Below are positions 1-8,224 of a DNA stretch of 64,000 bases, in pieces. The translations under genes and the position numbers were made by a program. Below the pieces are notes generated by a model, which had not been told where the DNA came from, did not search any database, and was given only the letters and a program-made list of their open reading frames with translations. The number at the start of each line of letters is the position of its first letter. Position 1 is the stretch's first letter. The stretch is from Desulfoscipio gibsoniae DSM 7213 (GTDB lineage: Bacteria; Bacillota; Desulfotomaculia; Desulfotomaculales; Desulfallaceae): contig NC_021184.1 in assembly GCF_000233715.2 (NCBI RefSeq), positions 248,001-312,000 of the forward strand, in the 5' to 3' direction.

Positions 1-365
1 GGATATTCCTGAAGTAAACTTGGTTAGTTCAAAAAGAAAGGGGACATACCTGCTGAAGTTTGGGTATTTTTTTGAAAAAGGTAAGGGATACACCTGCTGG
101 AGCTAGGGTATTTCTTTGGGGACAGGAATGTCCCCAACTAATGGAAGTCTCTAACTAATGCAGACAAGCAGTGCTGAATTCTCTAAATAGCATCTTCTAA
201 GATTCGGGTGGGGTTTAACCCCACCTGAATCAAGGAATGTTTTATTTATGAATTAAAAATTTAAATTTTACTAATGAGACAATTTGCCTAAAATGAACTT
301 ACCTTATCCCTGCTTTTAGTTCGTTTTAGGTTGCTTGTGTTTTATAGTGGAAATGGTGGGGTAAA
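1..365. other. intergenic region with repeat remnants
   Basis: No gene is supported here. The stretch holds copies of the 'ggggacat...cctg' repeat family near 40-60 and 117-136, where a short 'ggggaca/tgtcccc' inverted repeat is followed by two units related to the 17-bp tandem repeat seen at 2743-2827. It also holds a hairpin at 201-231. The last 60 bases before the first gene are AT-rich and must contain its promoter, but no clear -35/-10 pair stands out. Confidence 0.6.
201..231. repeat. palindromic repeat, gattc-type hairpin
   Basis: Inverted repeat with 13-base arms (gattcgggtgggg against ccccacctgaatc, one G-U pair) around a five-base loop. Related arms occur at 11280-11311 and, degenerate, at 19250-19275, so it is a dispersed element rather than a gene-specific terminator. 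It has no T-run on either side. Confidence 0.6.
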
Positions 366-2690
366 ATGGATCAAAAACGGATAATTGAATTTGAAGAAAA
401 ATGTACCCAGGAGCACCCCCCGGCTTGTATGACAGCCTGTCCCGTTCATGTGGATGTAAGAAGTTTTGTGGCGGAAATAAAGGCTGGAAATTTTGATCAG
501 GCATGGCAGATTTTCAGTAAAACCGTTCGTTTTCCCGGGATTATTGGTCGTGTCTGCGACCATCCCTGTCAGGCTGCCTGCAAGCGGCAGGAGGCAGGAG
601 ACGCCATCTCCATAGCTGCTTTGGAGAAAGCCTGCGTTGAAATGAATTCCGCCCCGCCAGTTAAGCTTACCATATCCTCAAAAAAAGATAAGCGGGTGGC
701 GGTGGTTGGCGGAGGGCTGAGCGGTTTGGGGGCAGCCGTTGACCTGGCCGGAAAGGGCTACAGTATAGTGATTTTCGAGGCCACTGATCGTTTAGGAGGC
801 AGACTGTGGGAAATACCGGCGGAGGTTTTACCGCGGCAGATTATTCAGGAAGATACCGCTGTACTGGATTCCCTTGATGTAGAAATTCAGTTTAACACCA
901 CAGTGGGGCAAACACTTTCCATTATGGATTTGTGCCGCGAATTTGATGCAGTTTATCTGGGCTCCGGGAAGATTGCCTTGGACATTCCCGGCTTGAATTT
1001 AAACCGGGAGGGGCTGATTATTGTTGACCCGGTTACCCTGGCCACCGGACTGGATGGAGTTTTTGCCGGGGGCGGCCTGCTGCGCGGGTCCGGGTATTCG
1101 CCCATTGGTTCCCTTTCCGACGGCAGACGGGCCGCCATATCCATTGACCGTTACCTTCAGCAGGTGTCACTGACCGCTGCCCGTGAAAATGAGGGGCCTT
1201 ACCGGACCAGACTTTTTACCGGCACCAAGGGGGCTAAGCCGCTTCCTGCTGTTGTACCGGCCAATCTTGCCCTGGGATACACCCGGGAGGAAGCTATCAT
1301 GGAAGCCGGGCGCTGCCTTGTGTGCCAGTGTTTGGAGTGCGTGAAAGCCTGCCCCTACCTGGACCATTTTAAAGCTTATCCTAAAAAGTATGTTCGCCAA
1401 ATTAGCCATAACCTTAAAATGATCATGGGGCTGCACGAAGCCAACACTTTAATAAATTCCTGCAGCCTGTGCGGCCTTTGCCAGGAGGTTTGCCCGGAAA
1501 GTTTTAACATGGCGGACCTGTGCCGGGAAGCCCGAAGTGAGATGTTTAAAAAAGGGAAAATGCCGCCTTCCACCCATGATTTTCCCATCCGAGACATGGA
1601 TTTCAGCAATAGTGAGCTATGTATGCTGACCCGCCACCAACCGGGTTACGAGTCAAGCAGCCACATCTTTTTCCCGGGATGCCAGTTAAGCGCTTCCAAG
1701 CCTGACCATGTGATCAAGGCTTATGCTGATTTGACGGAGCGGGTTACCGGAGGGGTTGGCCTGATGTTGCGCTGTTGCGGCGCCCCGGCGGAATGGTCCG
1801 GGCGAACCGAGCTGTTTCAGACGGGGCTGCACGAAATAAAGAATCAGTGGCAGGAAATGGGGAGACCGGGCCTGATTTTGGCCTGTTCCACATGCTATCA
1901 GATGTTTAAGAAGTACTTACCCGAGATTGATATTGTATCTCTATGGGAATTATATGACCAAATTGGCCTGCCGGAGATTGCTGTGTCGCAAAAGCCGGGG
2001 TTGGTGGCTGTGCAGGACGCTTGTACTACCAGGCATGAAAAACATGTCCACCAAAGCGTCAGAAATATATTACAAAAGCTCGGTATCGAAATTGAAGAAT
2101 TACCGACCAGTCGCGAAACAACGGAATGCTGTGGATACGGAGGTTTGATGTCGTTTGCCAACCGAAAACTGGCGGATGATACCATCAGGCGGCGTATCGA
2201 CGAAAGCCCTGCCGATTATGTGGCCTACTGCGCCATGTGCCGGGATAATTTTGCAGCTAAGGGTAAAAAGACATACCACCTCCTGGATTTGATTTATGGT
2301 GAGGCAGACATGATCTCGGCAGCGAAACGAGGGCCGGGCTATTCACAGAGGCGTGAAAACAAAGCCAGGCTTAAAAATACAATGCTCAAGGAAGTTTGGG
2401 GGGATAAGTTGGCGGTGGAGCAAAGCTCGTATGAAGCAATCAATTTGATTATTCCCGACGAAGTGAGCGAAATCATGGAGGATCGCCTGATCTTGAAGGA
2501 AGATGTTCAGAAAGTGATAGAACATGCCGAAGGGACGGGCCAAAAACTATTAAATCGCAATAACGGTCATGTTATGGCCTGTCACAGGCCGGTAAGCGTT
2601 ACTTATTGGGTGGAGTATACCCGGCAGGAGGACGGGTTTGTTGTCCATAATGTTTACTCGCACCGGATGAAAGTAGAAGGTAATAGTTAA
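366..2690 (+). CDS. pyridine nucleotide-disulfide oxidoreductase / dicluster-binding protein
   Basis: A 774-residue multidomain redox protein, probably cytoplasmic. Residues 1-105 form a glutamate-synthase-small-subunit-like FeS domain (PACMTACPVHVD, then VCDHPCQAAC). A Rossmann nucleotide-binding motif (VVGGGLSGLGAA) follows at about 112. Two ferredoxin-type cysteine clusters lie near 318-332 (CLVCQCLECVKAC) and 366-380 (CSLCGLCQEVC). Two CCG domains of the HdrB/HdrD type follow (CCGAPAE near 475, ECCGYGG near 592). The architecture suggests electron transfer between NAD(P)H, flavin and several FeS clusters. It opens an operon whose other members match the DVU_1551-1557 set linked to molybdenum hydroxylases, so it may deliver electrons to that maturation pathway or its enzyme. 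The electron partners are not known from the sequence. The ATG follows a ggtgggg Shine-Dalgarno. Confidence 0.85.
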   Translation: MDQKRIIEFEEKCTQEHPPACMTACPVHVDVRSFVAEIKAGNFDQAWQIFSKTVRFPGIIGRVCDHPCQAACKRQEAGDAISIAALEKACVEMNSAPPVKLTISSKKDKRVAVVGGGLSGLGAAVDLAGKGYSIVIFEATDRLGGRLWEIPAEVLPRQIIQEDTAVLDSLDVEIQFNTTVGQTLSIMDLCREFDAVYLGSGKIALDIPGLNLNREGLIIVDPVTLATGLDGVFAGGGLLRGSGYSPIGSLSDGRRAAISIDRYLQQVSLTAARENEGPYRTRLFTGTKGAKPLPAVVPANLALGYTREEAIMEAGRCLVCQCLECVKACPYLDHFKAYPKKYVRQISHNLKMIMGLHEANTLINSCSLCGLCQEVCPESFNMADLCREARSEMFKKGKMPPSTHDFPIRDMDFSNSELCMLTRHQPGYESSSHIFFPGCQLSASKPDHVIKAYADLTERVTGGVGLMLRCCGAPAEWSGRTELFQTGLHEIKNQWQEMGRPGLILACSTCYQMFKKYLPEIDIVSLWELYDQIGLPEIAVSQKPGLVAVQDACTTRHEKHVHQSVRNILQKLGIEIEELPTSRETTECCGYGGLMSFANRKLADDTIRRRIDESPADYVAYCAMCRDNFAAKGKKTYHLLDLIYGEADMISAAKRGPGYSQRRENKARLKNTMLKEVWGDKLAVEQSSYEAINLIIPDEVSEIMEDRLILKEDVQKVIEHAEGTGQKLLNRNNGHVMACHRPVSVTYWVEYTRQEDGFVVHNVYSHRMKVEGNS

Positions 2691-2720
2691 GGAAAAGGAA
2701 TACACCTCCAGTTAATGAAA

Positions 2721-2750
2721 GGGGACACACCTCCTTCGGAGGAATGTCCC
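2721..2750. repeat. ggggaca-type palindromic element
   Basis: Imperfect hairpin with arms ggggacacacctcc and ggaggaatgtcccc around a ttcg loop, between the first and second genes of the operon. Relatives lie at 117-136, 3051-3120 and 19281-19309. No poly-T follows, so it is unlikely to terminate transcription. Confidence 0.6.
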
Positions 2751-2827
2751 CAATGTATGAATGTCCCCAATGTATGAATGTCTCTAACATGTGAATATTC
2801 CCAACATATGAATGTCCCCAATTAAGG
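2743..2827. repeat. 17-bp direct tandem repeat, five units
   Basis: Five contiguous 17-base units begin at 2743, 2760, 2777, 2794 and 2811. The first two are identical (aatgtccccaatgtatg) and the others diverge at two to six positions. The array begins inside the right arm of the neighbouring palindrome and ends ten bases before the GTG of the next gene; its last unit supplies that gene's aagga ribosome-binding site. Confidence 0.8.
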
Positions 2828-2837
2828 ATGTGAAAAA

Positions 2838-3047
2838 GTGGCTGGTAAAGATACGCAGGCGGAAGGTGTTTTTGAGTGTCTTAAATGCAATATGCCGATG
2901 GAGTCGGGCAAGGTTACGGTATCCTATATGGGCAGTGATTTTCCGGTGGAATTGTTAAAATGTAAAAAATGCGGGTTTGTCTTAATTACAGAGGAACTGG
3001 CCCTGGGTAAGATGCTGGAAGTGGAAAAAACTTTGGAAGACAAATAA
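2838..3047 (+). CDS. DVU_1557-like small redox protein
   Basis: A 69-residue cytoplasmic protein with two CxxC motifs (FECLKCNMPM and LKCKKCGFV), the arrangement of a small zinc ribbon or rubredoxin-like metal site. It resembles the DVU_1557 family of small redox proteins found beside molybdenum hydroxylase maturation genes. The GTG start is chosen because aagga lies ten bases upstream and the first CxxC begins about 14 residues later. It is the second gene of the operon, with repeat elements on both sides. The metal bound (Zn or Fe) cannot be told from sequence. Confidence 0.75.
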   Translation: MAGKDTQAEGVFECLKCNMPMESGKVTVSYMGSDFPVELLKCKKCGFVLITEELALGKMLEVEKTLEDK

Positions 3048-3050
3048 TTT

Positions 3051-3120
3051 GAGGGGACATTCCTTTCCTGAGTATGTATAAAAGTTGCGATAATTGATAG
3101 TAGGAAGGTGTGTCTCCTTT
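3051..3120. repeat. ggggaca-type inverted repeat
   Basis: Arms 'ggggacattccttt' (from 3051) and 'aggaaggtgtgtctcc' (to about 3117) are roughly complementary and flank an AT-rich loop. It is a third copy of the element seen upstream, placed just before the methyltransferase gene. Confidence 0.5.
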
Positions 3121-3141
3121 TCTACTGAAGGAGTGAGGGTA

Positions 3142-3903
3142 GTGCATTCTACTGTATCGTGCCCGCTGTACGAGGGTAGACCGATCCGGGATGTGACTGG
3201 AGATGCCATCAGGCCGGGCGGGTTTATAATCACGGACCGGGCACTTGCTTTTTGTTCCTTTGCTGCCGGGGCCAGGGTTTTGGATGTGGGCTGCGGCGTT
3301 GGTGCCACGGTGGAGCATTTGATATGCAATTACCATCTGGATGCCGTCGGGGTGGATCCCTCCCCTGTGCTGCTGGAGCAAGGCCGCCGGAGGCATCCCG
3401 GCCTGCCGCTTGTGGAGGCGGCCGGAGAAAGTTTACCCTTCGGGGATGGAGAAATGGACGGTGTTTTTGCGGAATGCACTCTTTCCGTGATGAAAAGCCC
3501 GGACAAGGCTTTGGCGGAATTCTACCGGGTATTGAAGGACGCCGGGTGGTTGGTGATTACCGATGTTTACGCCCGTAACCCGGCGGGGGTGGATGAGCTG
3601 CGTAAACTTCCTTTGACCGGCTGTTTGACCGGTGCTATGTCCGTCCAGACACTGATCCAAAAAATTAGCGCCCGGGGTTTTGAAGTTGTCTTATGGGAAG
3701 ATCATTCCAGGCTTTTGGGTGAGCTAACCGCCAGGTTAATCCTGGCCCATGGTTCCATGGCCATGTTCTGGGGCTGTGTGTCCGATAAGTCCATTTCCTG
3801 TGAGGAGATTCAAAATACAGTTCAAAAAGCCCGGCCGGGGTATGTTTTAGTCCTGGCTAAAAAGCCCGGTAGCAGTAAGGAGGGAAATTGTCGCCATGAC
3901 TAA
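3142..3903 (+). CDS. DVU_1556-like class I SAM-dependent methyltransferase
   Basis: A 253-residue cytoplasmic methyltransferase. The SAM-binding motif I is VLDVGCGVGATVE near residue 44, followed by an acidic motif II region (AVGVDPSP) and a motif near LPFGDGEMDGVF, the usual order of Methyltransf_11 proteins. In the DVU_1551-1557 type cluster this family accompanies the radical SAM and C-GCAxxG-C-C proteins; the substrate is unknown. The GTG at 3142 is preferred because gaaggag sits eight bases upstream; the reading frame is open from 3094 (TTG) but lacks a ribosome-binding site there. Its last eight bases overlap the next gene, indicating translational coupling. Confidence 0.8.
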   Translation: MHSTVSCPLYEGRPIRDVTGDAIRPGGFIITDRALAFCSFAAGARVLDVGCGVGATVEHLICNYHLDAVGVDPSPVLLEQGRRRHPGLPLVEAAGESLPFGDGEMDGVFAECTLSVMKSPDKALAEFYRVLKDAGWLVITDVYARNPAGVDELRKLPLTGCLTGAMSVQTLIQKISARGFEVVLWEDHSRLLGELTARLILAHGSMAMFWGCVSDKSISCEEIQNTVQKARPGYVLVLAKKPGSSKEGNCRHD

Positions 3904-4351
3904 TGAACTAATGCGCATGCTGGAATTGCACCGCCAGGGGTTTAACTGCAGCCAGATACTGCTTGCCCTTGGCCTGGAAAGCCGGGGTGAAGATAATCCC
4001 GGCTTGATCCGGTCCATGACAGGCCTGGGCGGCGGGTTGGGGTTTTCCGGTAAAACTTGTGGCGCGCTTACCGGCGGCGTCTGCCTGCTGAGTTTGTACG
4101 CTGGCAGGGGAACGCCGGAGGAAAAGGAACACGATGAGTTTTTGCTGATGGTCGATGAGCTGGTGCAATGGTTTGAAGGGGAAATCGGCCAGGCTTATGG
4201 TGGAATTAACTGTGGGGATATCCTGGGCGAAGACCTGGCGGAAAAAATCGTTTCTCCCAGGTGCAGCAGTATTGTTATTGAAACCTACAACAAGGTTAAG
4301 GAAATTATGCTTACCCACGGGGTCGGCTTGGCTGGTGAAAAAGATGACTGA
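3896..4351 (+). CDS. C-GCAxxG-C-C family protein (DVU_1555-like)
   Basis: A 151-residue protein of the C_GCAxxG_C_C family. Conserved cysteines appear in GFNCSQ (about residue 18), KTCGALTGG (about 60, the family's signature), INCGD and PRCSS. The family is associated with redox or metal chemistry, but its reaction has not been established here. It overlaps the methyltransferase by eight bases upstream and the radical SAM gene by eight bases downstream, so the three are tightly coupled. The DVU_1555 subfamily occurs in the same gene neighbourhood in Desulfovibrio. Confidence 0.8.
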   Translation: MTNELMRMLELHRQGFNCSQILLALGLESRGEDNPGLIRSMTGLGGGLGFSGKTCGALTGGVCLLSLYAGRGTPEEKEHDEFLLMVDELVQWFEGEIGQAYGGINCGDILGEDLAEKIVSPRCSSIVIETYNKVKEIMLTHGVGLAGEKDD

Positions 4352-5738
4352 TGCAGGGCATGTTCTCTCGGTAACGGAAAGTCTTTGCCCTTATTGCCTG
4401 AGTAAAATCCCGGCCAGGCGGGTGGCGCGGGGAGATGAGGTGTTTTTGGAAAAGGACTGCCCGGAGCACGGGAGTTTTAGTGTACCGGTATGGCGTGGCC
4501 GGCCGCTTTTTCAGTCCTGGGTAAGACCGAAAATTCCGGCTGATATAAAAGTCCCTCTAACCCGGGTTGAGCGTGGTTGTCCCTTTGATTGCGGCCTTTG
4601 TCCCGACCACCGCCAGCATACCTGTACTGCGGTGCTGGAAGTAACCGGCCGCTGCAATTTGCGCTGCTCTTTTTGTTTTGCCGATTCCGGGGAGGTTACC
4701 CCGGACCCCGACCTGGAAACCGTCAGGGGCTGGTACCAGCGTCTCCTGGACGTTGGGGGGCCATATAATATCCAGCTTTCCGGCGGTGAGCCCACCATGC
4801 GGGATGATTTACCGGAACTGGTTTCCATGGGGCGGGACATGGGCTTTGGCTTTATTCAGCTCAACACCAATGGCCTGAGGTTGAGCCGTGAGCCGCAGTT
4901 TCTGGAAGATTTGAAACAGGCCGGGCTTGCCTCTTTATTTCTTCAGTTTGACGGGACGCAAGAGGAAATATATCGTAAACTGAGGGGCGGCGATTTTTTG
5001 GCCGCCAAGCTGGAAACAATTCGGCTGTGCGGGGAGTTGGGCATTGGAGTGATTCTGGTGCCTACCGTGGTTCCGGGTGTTAATGACCATAATCTTGGCA
5101 GTATCATCGACCTGGCCCTGGAATGGTTGCCGGTGGTGCGGGGGGTGCATTTCCAACCCGTTAGCTACTTCGGGCGTTATCCCCAGCCGCCGTCGGACCG
5201 GATGCGCATTACCCTGCCGGAAGTTATTAGTAATATTGAACATCAAACGGCCGGCCGGATTAAAATAGAAAATTTCCGTCCGCCGGGTTGTGAAAACGCC
5301 CTGTGCTCATTTCACGGCAACTTCATTTTAATGCCGGATGGAGGGCTAATGGCCACTAGCAGGCATGACCCCGCCCGGCAAGCGTCAAGTTGCTGCTGCA
5401 CGCCGGAGCTGGCGGTTGATGGGTCAAGGAAAGCGAGGAAATTTGTAGCGAACCACTGGTCGGCAATTCAGCTATTGCCAAGCCGGCAAGCAGGCAGTTG
5501 TAAATGCGGTGGCGTTGAGCAAAATGAACAACCGGATAGTATGGATTTATTCTTGGAAAGGGCTAAAACCCATACTTTCTGCATTTCGGGCATGGCTTTT
5601 CAGGATGTGTGGAACATTGACCTGGAACGGGTTAAGGACTGCTGTATTCACACGGTTTCTCCCGACGGGAAGCTTATCCCTTTTTGTGCCTATAACCTTA
5701 CGGATAATCAGGGCAGATCCATCTACAGGGGGCGGTAG
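4344..5738 (+). CDS. trsS: radical SAM protein, TrsS-like
   Basis: A 464-residue radical SAM enzyme. The [4Fe-4S] motif CNLRCSFC places Cys104, Cys108 and Cys111; LSGGEP follows about 30 residues later as the SAM-binding GGE motif. The N-terminus carries CPYC and a DCPEHG motif, typical of the tetraether-synthase/TrsS group, and the C-terminus has cysteine-rich stretches (SSCCCTPE, CCIHTV, FCAYN). TrsS relatives in other genomes can be selenoproteins; here the frame has no internal TGA, so this is the cysteine form. The start at 4344 gives a protein beginning just before the CPYC motif; an open frame extends upstream to 4155 but runs across the previous gene. Neighbouring genes suggest a role in maturing a molybdenum hydroxylase; the reaction is unknown. 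Confidence 0.8.
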   Translation: MTDAGHVLSVTESLCPYCLSKIPARRVARGDEVFLEKDCPEHGSFSVPVWRGRPLFQSWVRPKIPADIKVPLTRVERGCPFDCGLCPDHRQHTCTAVLEVTGRCNLRCSFCFADSGEVTPDPDLETVRGWYQRLLDVGGPYNIQLSGGEPTMRDDLPELVSMGRDMGFGFIQLNTNGLRLSREPQFLEDLKQAGLASLFLQFDGTQEEIYRKLRGGDFLAAKLETIRLCGELGIGVILVPTVVPGVNDHNLGSIIDLALEWLPVVRGVHFQPVSYFGRYPQPPSDRMRITLPEVISNIEHQTAGRIKIENFRPPGCENALCSFHGNFILMPDGGLMATSRHDPARQASSCCCTPELAVDGSRKARKFVANHWSAIQLLPSRQAGSCKCGGVEQNEQPDSMDLFLERAKTHTFCISGMAFQDVWNIDLERVKDCCIHTVSPDGKLIPFCAYNLTDNQGRSIYRGR

Positions 5739-5743
5739 GCGGT

Positions 5744-7093
5744 TTGATTAGCAAAACACCTTTGGAACAGTGGATTTTCAATAAAATAACAGGTAGAGCC
5801 GGGGAGTCAGGGAGGCTGACCCCTGCTCTGATCGAAGACTATCAGCTGATGAAGTTACAGGAAACCATCGCTCTGGCCCGTGAAAAAAGCTCCTTTTATC
5901 GGCATGCTTTGGGCTGTTTCCCTGCGGATAAAATCAGTTCATTAAAAGATTTGCAAAGTCTCCCTTTTACAACGGCAAATGATATCAGCCAAAATCCATT
6001 GCGGTTTTTATGCTGTTCCCAGGATGAAATAAAGCGGGTGGTCACCCTGGAAAGCTCCGGCACTACGGGCTTGCCCAAAAGGATTTTTTTTACGGCTGCC
6101 GATCAGGAGCTGACGAAAGATTATTTTCACCATGGCATGACCGTTATTGCCCGGCCGGGTGATAAGGTGCTGATCCTGCTTCCCTATGAGCGGCCCGGAA
6201 GCGTTGGCGATTTGTTTGCGGAAAGCGTGCGGCGCATGAATATTATGCCCGTACCGCACGGCATTATAAGGGATCCCGAATACACCCTGAAAGTAATGGC
6301 TGCAGAACAGGTAGACACTTTGTTGGGGATACCGACCCAGGTGCTGGCATTGGCTTGTCATGAACCGCCGGGTGAAAGCAAATTCCAGGTTAATATCAAA
6401 AATGTAATACTGAATACCGACCATGTTCCCCGGGCCATCGTCAATTGGATTAAAAAGAGGTGGCCTTGCCGGGTGTTCAACCACTACGCCATGACCGAAA
6501 TGGGACTGGGCGGTGGGTTGGAATGCGCAGCGCTGGCGGGCTATCATATGAGAGAGGCCGACTTCATATTTGAGATAGTTAACCCCGTAACCGGTGAAGT
6601 GCTGCCGGAAGGTGCAGAGGGTGAAGTTGTTTTCACCACCTTAACTCGCAGGGGCATGCCTCTGATCCGGTATCGTACCGGAGATCTTGCCCGGTTCATC
6701 CCCGGCCCGTGTCCCTGTGGCACCGTGCTGAGGCGCATGGCCCCGGTGAAGGATCGGGTTAAAGGACGGGTTCCTTTAGCCGGGGGCGGCCTGCTCAGCA
6801 TGTCCATGCTGGATGATGCTTTGTTTGCGGTAATGGGAGTGCTTGATTTTACTGCTACCATTTCATCTGGCAGCGGTGTTGACCATCTGGCCGTAAAAGC
6901 CCGGTTGGCCGGTTGGGCCGGAGAAAAAATAACGGCATCTATTCAAAAAGCGCTGCTATCCATCCCCGTGGTTGCCCAAAATATCAAGCAAGGTTCTTTG
7001 ACTTTGGCACCCATTGAAGCGGACCGGTCCGGGATGCTCTGGAAACCGTCCAAGCGAATAATCCGGGATTTGCGTTCCCCAAGTAGTGCTTGA
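5744..7093 (+). CDS. AMP-dependent CoA ligase, phenylacetate-CoA ligase-like (DVU_1553-like)
   Basis: A 449-residue adenylate-forming enzyme of the phenylacetate-CoA ligase (PaaK) type. The ATP-binding loop ESSGTTGLPKR is near residue 105, and a later motif (NHYAMTEMG near 248, YRTGDLA near 310) matches the adenylation core motifs. Members normally activate an aryl or acyl acid with ATP and transfer it to CoA. In the DVU_1551-1557 type cluster this protein is a constant partner of the radical SAM and XdhC genes, so it may activate a cofactor precursor rather than a catabolic substrate; that is inference. The TTG start lies five bases after the previous stop, with ggcgg upstream. Confidence 0.8.
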   Translation: MISKTPLEQWIFNKITGRAGESGRLTPALIEDYQLMKLQETIALAREKSSFYRHALGCFPADKISSLKDLQSLPFTTANDISQNPLRFLCCSQDEIKRVVTLESSGTTGLPKRIFFTAADQELTKDYFHHGMTVIARPGDKVLILLPYERPGSVGDLFAESVRRMNIMPVPHGIIRDPEYTLKVMAAEQVDTLLGIPTQVLALACHEPPGESKFQVNIKNVILNTDHVPRAIVNWIKKRWPCRVFNHYAMTEMGLGGGLECAALAGYHMREADFIFEIVNPVTGEVLPEGAEGEVVFTTLTRRGMPLIRYRTGDLARFIPGPCPCGTVLRRMAPVKDRVKGRVPLAGGGLLSMSMLDDALFAVMGVLDFTATISSGSGVDHLAVKARLAGWAGEKITASIQKALLSIPVVAQNIKQGSLTLAPIEADRSGMLWKPSKRIIRDLRSPSSA

Positions 7094-7174
7094 TATATGA
7101 AGGAACAGCTTACCGGCGGAGTATGGCCGGTGTTGTGGAATGCCCGTCCATGGCGAATTAGAAGGAGTTAACTA

Positions 7175-8224
7175 ATGGTTAAAATTTTTCAGGATGTTTT
7201 ACGTTTACTTGAGCAGGGCGAAAGTTTTGTTTTAGCCACAATTCTAGCCAATTACGGTTCTACTCCGCGCACGGCGGGATCTAAAATGATCATCCGCCGG
7301 GATGGTTCAATTATCGGTACCATTGGCGGTGGTTTGGTAGAGGCCAAGGTTATCGAACTGGCTGCCCGGGTTATGACAGAGGGAAAAGCCCTGGTTAAAG
7401 AGTTTAATCTGAACAAAAAAATCACCGATAAGATGGACATGATCTGCGGCGGTCACCTCAGAGTACTGTTGGATTATATGAGCGCGGACAGGGTAGATTT
7501 ACTGGACATTTATCGTTCGCTGGGCGATGCTATGACAGCCAGGCGGAGGGCTGTGCTGATCAGCCCCGTTCCCGACGGGGAGGTAGACGCACCCGCCGGA
7601 AGGCAGTGCCTGGTGGTTGCGGAAAGACAGCCGGTGGGCACATTTTCCCCACAACCTGCTGAAATGGATGAGCTGCTGCGCGTGGCCGAAAGCCGTTACC
7701 CGCAGGTGGTGACATTGGGGGATCGCAGTTTCCTGGTGGAACAAATCAGCAGTTATGGTACTGTCTATATTTTCGGTGCCGGCCATGTGTCACTGCAGGT
7801 GGCCCGGCTGGCTAAAACGGTGGATTTCAGCGTAGTAGTGCTTGATGACCGGCCGGAATTTGCCAACCGGAAGCGCTTTCCCGATGCCGACAGGGTGGTG
7901 GTATTGCCTACTTTGGCCGCGGATCTTGCCGACTTAGGGGTTGACGAAGATAGTTATGTGGTTATAGTAACCCGGGGCCATGCGCATGATAAAACAGTGC
8001 TGGCACGGGCGCTGCGTTCCAAAGCTTGCTATATAGGGATGATTGGCAGCAAAACCAAGCGGGATGCCATATACAATGCACTGGAAAATGAAGGTTACGA
8101 TAGTGCGGAACTGGCGCTGGTGCACAGCCCCATCGGTTTGGCCATAGGTGCTCAAACACCTGAGGAAATCGCCGTGAGTATAGTGGGTGAATTAATCAAA
8201 TTCAGAGCGGAGCGTATGTCATGA
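7175..8224 (+). CDS. XdhC/CoxI family molybdenum hydroxylase maturation protein
   Basis: A 349-residue protein with an N-terminal XdhC_CoxI domain (LATILANYGSTPRTAG near residue 21, IGGGLVEAK near 48) and a C-terminal XdhC Rossmann domain (VYIFGAGHVSLQVA near 200, VVVLDDRPEFA, GMIGSKTKR near 288). XdhC proteins bind the molybdenum cofactor, promote its sulfuration and insert it into xanthine dehydrogenase-type enzymes. The ATG has a strong aaggagtt ten bases upstream. Its last four bases overlap the next gene (ATGA). This is the strongest evidence in the operon that its purpose is maturation of a molybdenum hydroxylase. Confidence 0.9.
   Translation: MVKIFQDVLRLLEQGESFVLATILANYGSTPRTAGSKMIIRRDGSIIGTIGGGLVEAKVIELAARVMTEGKALVKEFNLNKKITDKMDMICGGHLRVLLDYMSADRVDLLDIYRSLGDAMTARRRAVLISPVPDGEVDAPAGRQCLVVAERQPVGTFSPQPAEMDELLRVAESRYPQVVTLGDRSFLVEQISSYGTVYIFGAGHVSLQVARLAKTVDFSVVVLDDRPEFANRKRFPDADRVVVLPTLAADLADLGVDEDSYVVIVTRGHAHDKTVLARALRSKACYIGMIGSKTKRDAIYNALENEGYDSAELALVHSPIGLAIGAQTPEEIAVSIVGELIKFRAERMS

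Noticed and set aside
2743-2827. CRISPR-like array
   Set aside because: The 17-base units are directly contiguous with no spacers between them and no cas genes nearby; it is a plain tandem repeat.
4344-5738. Selenocysteine in the radical SAM TrsS-like protein
   Set aside because: Relatives can be selenoproteins, but this frame has no internal TGA and ends normally after the FCAYN region.
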